Of a DNA stretch of 43,432 nucleotides, positions 16,457-23,976 are shown piece by piece. How positions within the stretch are numbered: the stretch's first letter is position 1; every line of letters begins with the position of its first letter. Position numbers and translations under genes: made by a program. The notes beneath the pieces are model-generated. The model was given only the letters and a program-made list of their open reading frames with translations. It was not told the origin of the DNA and did no database searches. The DNA comes from a bacterium (GTDB lineage: Bacteria > Bdellovibrionota_C > UBA2361 > RFPC01), in contig JAUIIO010000030.1 in NCBI GenBank assembly GCA_030431715.1, positions 1-43,432 on the forward strand, read 5' to 3'.

Positions 16457-16505
16457 GGAGATTGCCGCGTCATTCGGTCTGCGACCTCAGCTCCTCGCAA
16501 TGACC
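16457..16505. repeat. Dispersed intergenic repeat (ATTGC...GCAAT type)
   Basis: The unit GGAGATTGCCGCGTC...CTCCTCGCAATGAC has short inverted ends (ATTGC/GCAAT). It resembles a class of short intergenic repeats seen in many unrelated bacteria. A related fragment is at 11441-11460. From memory of such repeats only; no search was possible. Confidence 0.5.
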
Positions 16506-16552
16506 ATTGCTCTTAAGTTCTCTGTTGATCTCTGATACTGTCAAACTCTACG

Positions 16553-16578
16553 GGGCCTCCGGCAGAGACGGAGGTAAC
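16553..16578 (+). terminator. Weak hairpin, possible terminator
   Basis: CCTCCG and CGGAGG form a 6-bp stem around a 7-nt loop at about 16556-16574, followed by TAACTTTTG. The T run is short, so termination of the 15873 gene here is only possible. Confidence 0.25.
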
Positions 16579-16632
16579 TTTTGCGCTCCAATGACCTGCC
16601 AGCAGACATGTCGAAATTCCACCGCTCTTTAA

Positions 16633-16718
16633 GGGATGGAGAAAAATCTTGAAATATGCCCCGAAAGACCGTCTCATTCGCGTCGAGAGGGGCATATTTC
16701 AAGATTTTTCTCCATCCC
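16633..16718. repeat. Perfect 30-bp inverted repeat
   Basis: The arms 16633-16662 and 16689-16718 are perfectly complementary over 30 bp (GGGATGGAGAAAAATCTTGA... to the matching ...TTTTTCTCCATCCC) and enclose 26 bp. Four bases after the right arm comes a C run and then T5 (GCCCCCTTTTT). Perfect pairing over this length suggests recent origin or strong constraint. It could be a mobile miniature element, a terminator for both sides, or a hairpin RNA. The rest of 16404-16873 holds the dispersed repeat, a small hairpin and the leader of the sigma gene, with no protein. Confidence 0.9.
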
Positions 16719-16753
16719 GCCCCCTTTTTACATAGTTGTTACAAACCCGACAC

Positions 16754-16797
16754 CTCCCCGTGACATCTCCCCGTCCAAAATGAGTCATAACGGGGAG
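16754..16797 (+). promoter_or_regulatory. Alternative-hairpin leader before the sigma factor gene
   Basis: CTCCCCGT occurs twice (16754-16761 and 16767-16774), and one complementary ACGGGGAG follows (16790-16797). The single right arm can pair with either left arm over 8 bp, so two mutually exclusive hairpins are possible upstream of the ECF sigma gene. A leader switch or paired operator is an inference. Confidence 0.4.
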
Positions 16798-16873
16798 CAC
16801 ACAGTGAGGGAATGACTGTTCGTTAAATGAATTCTCTCCATTAAGGGTTATGTAAAAGGTTAAGGAGTTAACA

Positions 16874-17512
16874 ATGGCAAAGAAAGTTCTTCACGAGGAT
16901 ATGATTCTCGTAAATAAGATTAAGAAAGGTTCTCAAGAAGCGTTTGAGGAGCTCGTAGAGAAATATGAGTCCAAGGTATATCACCTCGCTCTTCGCTTTG
17001 TTAAAAGTCAGGAAGACGCTGAAGAAGTTCTTCAGGACGTATTCGTAACACTTCATCGCAAATTAGATCTCTTTCAGGGAAAATCTGCTTTCTCTAGCTG
17101 GCTCTACCGTATCGTAGTAAATGCCGCTTTTATGAAACTTAGAAAAAGACGCCAAGACAGAACAGTTTCTGTTGAAGACCTTACTCCAGCTGTTCAGCAG
17201 CAATACCTCGAAGGCGACGTCCATAGTTATGATAACTACACTGACAGCTTCACCATTAACCGTGAGCTAAGAGACATTCTTCAAAAAGCAATTGATAGAC
17301 TTCCTGAACAGTATCGTTCCGTTTTTATCCTGCGTGATGTGAATGGACTTTCAAATCAAGAAGTAAGTGAGATTCTTCAACTCTCAATACCTGCTGTGAA
17401 ATCAAGACTGCACCGCTCAAGACTTATGTTACGTAAGAAACTTCAGCGTCAGTACACAGAGTTTACCGGTGTTGTTCCGCCAGAGGAGATCATGCAAGCA
17501 GTAAACCTGTAA
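16874..17512 (+). CDS. ECF-type RNA polymerase sigma factor (RpoE-like)
   Basis: The 212-residue protein has sigma region 2 (about 5-90: GSQEAFEELVEKY, QEDAEEVLQDVFVTL, FSSWLYRIVVNAAFMKLRKRR) and region 4 (about 135-195: LPEQYRSVFILRDVNGLSNQEVSEIL, then a recognition helix IPAVKSRLHRSRLMLRKKL). Region 3 is absent, as expected for group IV sigma factors. AAGGAG precedes the ATG. No anti-sigma gene follows; instead a terminator comes within about 85 bp, so control must be by transcription, the leader hairpins or an unlinked partner. Confidence 0.92.
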   Translation: MAKKVLHEDMILVNKIKKGSQEAFEELVEKYESKVYHLALRFVKSQEDAEEVLQDVFVTLHRKLDLFQGKSAFSSWLYRIVVNAAFMKLRKRRQDRTVSVEDLTPAVQQQYLEGDVHSYDNYTDSFTINRELRDILQKAIDRLPEQYRSVFILRDVNGLSNQEVSEILQLSIPAVKSRLHRSRLMLRKKLQRQYTEFTGVVPPEEIMQAVNL

Positions 17513-17595
17513 CAAAATACCCTCTTGTCACATACAAACCCCTGAGACTAAAATAGTTTACAGGTGTTTTTCAGGAAGTATCAGGTTTTGGCGAT

Positions 17596-17633
17596 AGCGG
17601 ATTTTTCGAAAGAAAAATCCGCTTTTCTTTTTT
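17596..17633 (+). terminator. Intrinsic terminator after the sigma gene
   Basis: AGCGGATTTTTC-GAAA-GAAAAATCCGCT is a perfect 12-bp stem with a GAAA tetraloop, followed by a T-rich tract (TTTTCTTTTTT). It ends the sigma transcript and also lies 7 bp from the end of the convergent receiver-HisKA gene. Confidence 0.92.
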
Positions 17634-17639
17634 CCTCAA

Positions 17640-18365
17640 CTACGAATCTTCATCACTGAGATTCAAGATGTTATTTTTTCCGTGATAGCTACTCTTGCGC
17701 TCTGCATTCGCTGTTTTCATGCTCTCAACAATTTGACTCATTTTCTTTGCGTCACTTACTACTGCTGCCAGCGCGCTCTTATAGTCCTTCTCCTCTGGAG
17801 AGAGCTTACCCAAAAGGTGACAATTTAAAAGAATAGCAGACAGCGGCTGACCAAGCTCATGAGCGGCAGCCCCGGCTAACTCTACAACCGCCAGCTGACG
17901 CTGCTGAGCCACGATCTTTTCTTTTGCCGACTCAAGTTCGCTGTTTTTTTCAATCAGCTTATGCGAAAGCTCATGGACACGTAAGAGCGCTTTCACCCGT
18001 GCGGCTAGCTCTTGATAGTTAAAGGGCTTTGTTAGGTAGTCATCAGCACCGCCGTCCAGAGAATCAATCTTATCCTGAAGAGAATCACGAGCCGTAAGCA
18101 TAATTATTTGAACATACTCCCCTCCCGGGATATCACGAAGCTTCTTACAGACCTGATTACCGTCCATCCCCGGCATCATCACATCAAGCACCATCACCGC
18201 CGGTAGGCCATTTTCACAGGCGCTCAGCACAGATGCCCCATCTGCGAACTCCTCAATATTGTCCGAGAGCGCCCCCAACGCGCTAACCACTATGGCACGT
18301 ATATCAGTGTCATCATCGACAACGAAAATCCGGGGAGAAGGCGCAGAGGTGTTTGAGGTGGCCAT
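17640..18365 (-). CDS. Receiver-HisKA protein lacking an ATPase domain
   Basis: From the ATG at 18365 the protein has 241 residues (a TTG six codons upstream is also in frame). Residues 12-128 form a receiver domain with DDD near 17-19, phosphoacceptor Asp61 (VLDVMMPG), Thr91 and Lys113 (LTKPF). A coiled segment (about 130-160) leads to a HisKA-like helix pair whose H-box is VVELAGAAAHELGQPLSAIL (His169). The protein stops about 70 residues later with no N, G1, F or G2 boxes, so no ATP-binding catalytic domain is present. It may be a phosphotransfer or dimerisation partner of other kinases. It is divergent from the pseudo-receiver gene at 18519. Confidence 0.88.
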   Translation of the reverse strand: MATSNTSAPSPRIFVVDDDTDIRAIVVSALGALSDNIEEFADGASVLSACENGLPAVMVLDVMMPGMDGNQVCKKLRDIPGGEYVQIIMLTARDSLQDKIDSLDGGADDYLTKPFNYQELAARVKALLRVHELSHKLIEKNSELESAKEKIVAQQRQLAVVELAGAAAHELGQPLSAILLNCHLLGKLSPEEKDYKSALAAVVSDAKKMSQIVESMKTANAERKSSYHGKNNILNLSDEDS

Positions 18366-18518
18366 AGGAGTATCTTTAAGCAATGAGGAGCTTAGGGCAA
18401 AACTACGTTAACCCACTGAGGATTCAACATAATTTTACTCTATCCAGTGTTTAAGCTCTCATAAAGAACTACCGATACACAATATGGTTATTTATCTCGG
18501 GAAAAATAAGCACACGGT

Positions 18519-19385
18519 ATGACTTCAGATTTTGGAAAACTCTACAAACGGAGCACTGCTCCCACGATGTCTGCGACAGACCGCAAGAAGACTCATGTGC
18601 TTCTGGTAGAGTCTGACGCGCAGATACGTCAAACAATGCGTCAATCGCTGCACGGACTCGCTTACGAGAACATCTCCGAAGCCGCAGATCATGCAGCCGC
18701 AATTCAAAAATTCGAAGAGCGGCATGTGACACACGTCATTTTTGAAGCGAAGCAGACAAAAATCCCTGCAAAAGAATTTTTACGTCGGGCTTTTGAGATG
18801 GATCCTAAGCTTATCGCTATTCCAACATCATACGAACCAACGATTGATGATGTCTTCGATCTCTTAATCATGGGCGCTAAGGGGTATGTTGTAAAACCTT
18901 TTACTGCTGAGTCGCTTGACGATGCCATTATCATGGCGACAAAGGGAGAGCCGATCTCTGATTCTATTCTAAACGCTAAAAATAGAAACGAAGCACTTTC
19001 TGCACTTGTACTCTCTGCAGTTGACAAGCTTGCTACTATCCTCAGACAAGCAAAAAAATTCGACACGGCAAAACATGAGGTGCCTGCTAAAGTTATGACA
19101 CTGAAACGCTCTGTTGATATTGCTCGCACCTTTGCCAAAGGCGGCCCGGTAGTACTACGCGATACACTGGTTGATATGCTCATCGATAGAAGTGAAGGTC
19201 CGGCGACACGACTGGGTCGCTACCGTCAACGACTAGAGAAGAGGAAGGCGAGAAAAGAAGAAGAAGCCCAATTAAGTGGTGAGACAGAGATCATCGAACA
19301 CGATGAACTTGAAGATCAAAAAGAAGAACAGAGTAAAAATGAAACAAGCGAAGCATTAAAAAGTACTGAAACAGTCGCTACGTAG
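18519..19385 (+). CDS. Pseudo-receiver protein with charged C-terminal tail
   Basis: The 288-residue product begins at 18519, though Met17 (18567) would start right before the receiver domain. The receiver fold (about 24-140) keeps the acidic pocket ESD (31-33), a Thr in IPTSYE and Lys126 in VVKPF. The phosphoacceptor aspartate is replaced by Glu76 (HVIFEAKQ), a change that often mimics phosphorylation. The middle region (about 150-235) is helical and unrecognised. The last 50 residues are a strongly acidic, lysine-mixed tail rich in Glu. It shares a divergent intergenic region of about 150 bp with the receiver-HisKA gene. Confidence 0.82.
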   Translation: MTSDFGKLYKRSTAPTMSATDRKKTHVLLVESDAQIRQTMRQSLHGLAYENISEAADHAAAIQKFEERHVTHVIFEAKQTKIPAKEFLRRAFEMDPKLIAIPTSYEPTIDDVFDLLIMGAKGYVVKPFTAESLDDAIIMATKGEPISDSILNAKNRNEALSALVLSAVDKLATILRQAKKFDTAKHEVPAKVMTLKRSVDIARTFAKGGPVVLRDTLVDMLIDRSEGPATRLGRYRQRLEKRKARKEEEAQLSGETEIIEHDELEDQKEEQSKNETSEALKSTETVAT

Positions 19386-19388
19386 CTC

Positions 19389-21842
19389 TTACTCTTGTCG
19401 TAGCGACCCACCGCATTTACTACCAAGCACTTTGAGCACCTTATCAGCAATTTTTTGAACTTCCTCTGAGGTAAGTGTCGCGTCTTCGCGGTTAAGAACC
19501 ATCTTAAAGGCCAGAGATTTCTTCCCTTCAGGAATCTGCTTGCCCTGATACTCATCAACAAAGGAGACCTCTTTAATGACCTTGCTACTGCTACGGACAT
19601 GAGACTCAACTTCCGACCATGGAACTGCCTCGTCAAAGAGAAGCGCAAGGTCGTACTCAACACTTGGAAACTTACTAAGCGCTCGGTAAGGCCGCTCCTT
19701 AACTGCCATAGCCTCAATCTTGTCTACATAAAGCGTACAGCTCGCAACACGAACGTGATTAATAGAGCACTTAGCGAGAACAACAGGAGAGATAAGACCA
19801 AGCTCCCCCACTTTTTCTTTTCCACTCAAAATCTCCTGAACAGAGTCTGAAAGAAAGTACGGCGCGCTCTTCTTATCTTCAGCAGCGACGCTCATAGTGA
19901 GTGACTTCACTGGAAGCTCAGAGCATAATCCCTCTATTATCCCCTTAAGAGCTAGGTAAGCTTCCTTCGGTGACTCGTCAGCACAAACGACACAGAGCTG
20001 CTTTGGCTGATACGGGAGACTATCTCCATTCATCTCAACACTTGCTCCCGGGTCAAAAACACGGGCCATCTCAAAGAGAGTAAATTGCTTTACTTCGTGT
20101 GAGTTTTTACGAGTTGTAACTAACAAATTAGGCAATATATCTCGTATCAGCGATTCATTCTCAGGCGAAGGTGGATCAACAAGTTTTAGAGCATCTTCAT
20201 CCTCAAGTTTACACGCCTCAAGCACTGTTGCGTCTGACCATGGATAGGTGAAAACTTCAAAAGCTCCCGCGCTATACGCCAAAAACTCCTTCATCTGACG
20301 CTCAATATCCATTTGAGGCTGCTGGATGGCGCCAGTAAGTTTAATACTTGGAGCAACAAACTCGATATTGTCGTATCCATACAAACGAGCGACTTCTTCA
20401 ACGATATCTTCTGGAAGCGACACATCTCCAGTGGCACGCCATGACGGTACTTTAATCTGATACGTTCCCGCCTGCTCGTTAAAGGAAAAGCCAAGTCGCT
20501 TAAGATGAGATGAAATATCTATTTTCTTACCAATACGGTTGTAGATAAAATTCTCATCTACGGTTACCTCTACTGGCTCCTGCTTGTTCGGATAAACATC
20601 AAGCATCCCCTGAACATCAATACTTGGCTGTATCTCTTTTAACAGGGAGAAAAAGTACTTCGCGCACAGTTCGGGATAAGACCTATCAAGCCCTTTCTCA
20701 AAGCGCATCGAGCTCTCGGTTCGCACACCATACTTTGTCGCCGTCTTGCGAGTATGCGTGGCATGAAAACTTGCTGCTTCTAAAACAATATCTTTTGTTT
20801 TCTCTGAGATGCCTGAATCCCGTCCGCCCATGATTCCTGCCAGAGCCAGCGGTCGCTCGCTATCAGCTATAAGAAGAGTATCCTCGTGAAGCTTAAGATC
20901 GGTTCCATCAAGGAGGAGCAGCTTTTCATCTTTCTTCGCGCTTCGTATCTGAATCTCACCGCCCTTAAGTTCATCAGCATCAAAAGCATGCAGTGGCTGG
21001 CCAACGGTCAACATGGCATAGTTTGTAAGGTCTACAATGAGATCAATCGCACGTTGTCCAACACTTGCTAGGCGTGACTTCATCCAGTCCGGAGAGCTCG
21101 TAACTTCGATACCACTACAAAAGGTGCAGGTATATCTTGGACAAAGCTTTTCATCGTCTATACGAATCTTAAGCCTTGTATCATCTGCTGGCTGGATATC
21201 AAACGAGGGAAGAGGCTTAAGAGGAAGCTCATAAATAGCAGCAAGCTCTCTAGCGATACCGTAGTGTCCCCACAGATCCGGCCTATTGGTAAGTGACTTA
21301 TTATCGATTTCAAAGATAATATCATCGAGTCCCAGAGCTGTCGCCAGCGGAGTCCCCGGTGAACAATCATAACCTACAAGGTCAACGATCTCAGTTTCAA
21401 CCTCCGCCGGGAAAAGCTCCTCAAGGCCTATCTCCTCTGCGGCGCAGATCATCCCGTAACTTTTCTCACCGCGAATCTTTGTTTCTTTAAGCTCTACTGG
21501 CTCACCCTCTCCGTGCCATTTCACGAAAGCTCCAGCGGTACCCTTTTGACGCGGTTCGCCTACCGCAACCTTCATTCCTACTTCAAGGTTCGTTCCACCG
21601 CACACAATCTGCTTGATGTCGCCAGACCCAATATCGGTCATCGCGATACGCAAACGATCGGCTCCGGGGTGAGGCTTAAGTTCCGTAATTTGTCCTACGG
21701 TAATGCGATCAAGACTTTCGCTCAGACGGGTATAGCCTTCTACCTCAACGGTCGTCATCGTGAGATCATATAAGATACGATCTGGGTCGATATCTTCAGG
21801 GATATCTACAAAATCTTTTATCCAGTTAAGTGATACTTTCAA
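19389..21842 (-). CDS. pheT: Phenylalanine-tRNA ligase beta subunit
   Basis: The 817-residue protein has the full bacterial beta-subunit layout. It starts with MKVSLNWIKDFVDIPEDI, then the tRNA-binding OB domain (about 40-155, ITELKPHPGADRLRIAMTD), B3/B4 editing and B5 regions (FEIDNKSLTNRPDLWGHYGIARELAA; RFEKGLDRSYPELC), the catalytic-like core and the C-terminal anticodon-binding FDX-ACB domain (RPYRALSKFPSVEYDLALLFDE). It forms the alpha2-beta2 enzyme charging tRNA-Phe. It follows pheS by 26 bp on the same strand. Confidence 0.97.
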   Translation of the reverse strand: MKVSLNWIKDFVDIPEDIDPDRILYDLTMTTVEVEGYTRLSESLDRITVGQITELKPHPGADRLRIAMTDIGSGDIKQIVCGGTNLEVGMKVAVGEPRQKGTAGAFVKWHGEGEPVELKETKIRGEKSYGMICAAEEIGLEELFPAEVETEIVDLVGYDCSPGTPLATALGLDDIIFEIDNKSLTNRPDLWGHYGIARELAAIYELPLKPLPSFDIQPADDTRLKIRIDDEKLCPRYTCTFCSGIEVTSSPDWMKSRLASVGQRAIDLIVDLTNYAMLTVGQPLHAFDADELKGGEIQIRSAKKDEKLLLLDGTDLKLHEDTLLIADSERPLALAGIMGGRDSGISEKTKDIVLEAASFHATHTRKTATKYGVRTESSMRFEKGLDRSYPELCAKYFFSLLKEIQPSIDVQGMLDVYPNKQEPVEVTVDENFIYNRIGKKIDISSHLKRLGFSFNEQAGTYQIKVPSWRATGDVSLPEDIVEEVARLYGYDNIEFVAPSIKLTGAIQQPQMDIERQMKEFLAYSAGAFEVFTYPWSDATVLEACKLEDEDALKLVDPPSPENESLIRDILPNLLVTTRKNSHEVKQFTLFEMARVFDPGASVEMNGDSLPYQPKQLCVVCADESPKEAYLALKGIIEGLCSELPVKSLTMSVAAEDKKSAPYFLSDSVQEILSGKEKVGELGLISPVVLAKCSINHVRVASCTLYVDKIEAMAVKERPYRALSKFPSVEYDLALLFDEAVPWSEVESHVRSSSKVIKEVSFVDEYQGKQIPEGKKSLAFKMVLNREDATLTSEEVQKIADKVLKVLGSKCGGSLRQE

Positions 21843-21868
21843 CTGTTAGCTCCAATACAGGTATATAC

Positions 21869-22906
21869 TTACGCAAATTGCGATAAAAATCTCAGGTCTC
21901 CAGAGTGAAGAAGTCGAATGTCATCAATTCCGTGCTTCATCATGACCAGTCTGTCGAGTCCAATATTAATGTAAAACCCCTGCCACTCAGCAGGATCAAG
22001 GCCACCGGCTCGTAACACGTTCGGATGAGGTGGCCCACCAGGCATCATTTCAACCCAGCCCGTGCGACCACATACGCTACAGCCCTTACCGGCACAAACC
22101 TGACACTCCATATCAATCTCAAATCCGGGTTCTACGAAAGGAAAGAACCCAGAACGCATACGCGTCTTCACTTTCTTCCCAAAGACGCATTCTAAGATCG
22201 TATCTACAAGTAAACGCCCAGAACTAAATGGGACTTCTTTGTCAACGATAAGCGCTTCATATTGATAAAAGGCACGCTCATGTCCAGCATCAGTAGATTC
22301 ATTTCGGTACACCCTTCCCGGATACACAAATCGAAAGGGTGGCTTGTTCTCAAGCATATAGCGGACACTACCACCAGTAAGGTGTGGCCTGAGGCAAAGG
22401 CGTTCTTTTCCTATCTTATCCTCATAGCCACGCAGCCAGTAAGTATCCATACTCTCTCGGGCCGGGTGATCATCCGGGAAGTTTAAGCTATCAAAATCAA
22501 ATAGCTCACTTGAGATCTCAGGTGGGCTGTAAACCTCAAAACCGATCGAACGAAAAGCATCATTTAGCTGATAGAGGAGCTGCGTTACTGGGTGAAGGGC
22601 ACCGCGTACTGGTTTCTTTCCAGGAAGGGTAATATCAAAGCCTTCCCCACTAGCACTAAAAGAATCAGAGAGCTCGTCTTTCTTCGCCTGAAAAGAATCA
22701 GCAAGCGACTTCTTAATCTGATTCGCAAGCTGGCCGATCGTTTTCTTCTCTTCAACTGAAAGGCTCTTAAGAGACTTTAGAACCTCAGAGAGCTTACTCT
22801 TTTTCCCAAGAAGCTCAGACTGGAGCGGCTCAAGTGCGTCCAAACTACTACAAGCGTTAATTTTATCGAGAGCCTCATTCTTGAGGGCTTCAAGTTGTTC
22901 TTTCAT
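21869..22906 (-). CDS. pheS: Phenylalanine-tRNA ligase alpha subunit
   Basis: The 345-residue class II synthetase subunit has an N-terminal coiled coil (about 1-90) and the catalytic core with GALHPVTQLLYQLNDAFRSIGF, motif 2 (PGRVYRNESTDAGHERAFYQYEALIVD), the Phe-pocket region FPFVEPGFEIDMEC, and motif 3 (INIGLDRLVMMKHGIDDIR). A CxxC-x-GC-xxC cysteine cluster (CQVCAGKGCSVCGRTGW) is inserted after FEIDME, as in many bacterial PheS. It is the first gene of the pheST operon. I saw no Phe-rich leader peptide upstream. Confidence 0.97.
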   Translation of the reverse strand: MKEQLEALKNEALDKINACSSLDALEPLQSELLGKKSKLSEVLKSLKSLSVEEKKTIGQLANQIKKSLADSFQAKKDELSDSFSASGEGFDITLPGKKPVRGALHPVTQLLYQLNDAFRSIGFEVYSPPEISSELFDFDSLNFPDDHPARESMDTYWLRGYEDKIGKERLCLRPHLTGGSVRYMLENKPPFRFVYPGRVYRNESTDAGHERAFYQYEALIVDKEVPFSSGRLLVDTILECVFGKKVKTRMRSGFFPFVEPGFEIDMECQVCAGKGCSVCGRTGWVEMMPGGPPHPNVLRAGGLDPAEWQGFYINIGLDRLVMMKHGIDDIRLLHSGDLRFLSQFA

Positions 22907-23068
22907 GGGTGTACGTTCAATAAGTATTGGGATTTATTAACACGTTAAGGCATTGGACTCAACACGAAGACAACACTCTCCCTCGTCTTCATCTTCGACC
23001 CAACCCTGCCCCTACTCGCTAGGTGGGATTTTGTAGGAGGTGCAGGACTAGGATTAGGAGGAAGATGC

Positions 23069-23950
23069 TTAAGCTACCTTGAGGGCAAGGTTTAAGTGGT
23101 AAGCGCAATCCTTAGAGCACGTATTGAGATGCTCCTCTGAAGCGCATTTGGAACAGATAATAGAGTCTTTACCACACCGCTTACAGCCAATTGGCACATC
23201 CCCTGGATCTCCGCAATGTGGGCAAAGAGCGTATCGCTTTGAAGGTTGAAGCTCGTTATCAACCGCCACTCGGTGGTCAAACACAAAGCACTCGCCCTGA
23301 AATTTTCCATCAGGATACTCCTCAAGGTACTTTAAAATACCGCCCTCAAGCTGAAAGACATTTGAATAGCCCTGCTGCTGCATCTCATAAATAGCTTTCT
23401 CACACCGAATACCACCAGTGCAGTACATAAGAACCTTCTTATCTTTGGGGATATCAGCCTTCTGGACCCACTCCTTAAACTCAGTAAACATATCTATTCG
23501 AGGATCAAGAGCACCCTCAAATGTTCCGATGTCTGTTTCGTATGTATTCCGAGTATCGATAACAACTACATCCTCTTCTTCCATAACCCGGTGCCATTCA
23601 CTCGGGGGCAGGTGCCCATTCTTTGTATCTGAAGGGAAAAATTCCTTTCGACCTAAGGTTACAATCTCATCTCTTCTCTTGGTCTTAAATCGCTTAAAAG
23701 GTTTTTTGCCAGCTGAGCTATCCTTAAAGATCGTACCCTCAAATCCTGGCATGTTATGTATCAGGTTTTTAAAACTCTCAATCGTCTCCTTCGAGCCTGA
23801 AACCGTTCCGTTTAGTCCTTCATCGGCAAGAATAACAAGGCCATTCAGATCAGTGTCATCAGCAAACTTTTGTAAGAGCTCCTCAATCTTATGCACCTGA
23901 AACTCAGCGAGTTTCTGAAACTTATAAAATGCGGTTACATGCCAGTTCAT
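23069..23950 (-). CDS. trhO: tRNA uridine-34 hydroxylase, rhodanese family
   Basis: The 293-residue protein has the YceA/TrhO N-terminal domain (MNWHVTAFYKFQKL, LNGLVILADEGLNGTVSG) and a rhodanese domain with active-site Cys177 in LMYCTGGIRCEKA. A C-terminal cysteine-rich region (LCPHCGDPGDVPIGCKRCGK, then SIICSKCASEEHLNTCSKDC) probably binds metal. The family makes 5-hydroxyuridine at tRNA wobble position 34. It lies 26 bp downstream of proS on the same strand, so the two are probably co-transcribed. Confidence 0.93.
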   Translation of the reverse strand: MNWHVTAFYKFQKLAEFQVHKIEELLQKFADDTDLNGLVILADEGLNGTVSGSKETIESFKNLIHNMPGFEGTIFKDSSAGKKPFKRFKTKRRDEIVTLGRKEFFPSDTKNGHLPPSEWHRVMEEEDVVVIDTRNTYETDIGTFEGALDPRIDMFTEFKEWVQKADIPKDKKVLMYCTGGIRCEKAIYEMQQQGYSNVFQLEGGILKYLEEYPDGKFQGECFVFDHRVAVDNELQPSKRYALCPHCGDPGDVPIGCKRCGKDSIICSKCASEEHLNTCSKDCAYHLNLALKVA

Positions 23951-23976
23951 CTCTTCCTCCAGAGGACCTCTATCTC

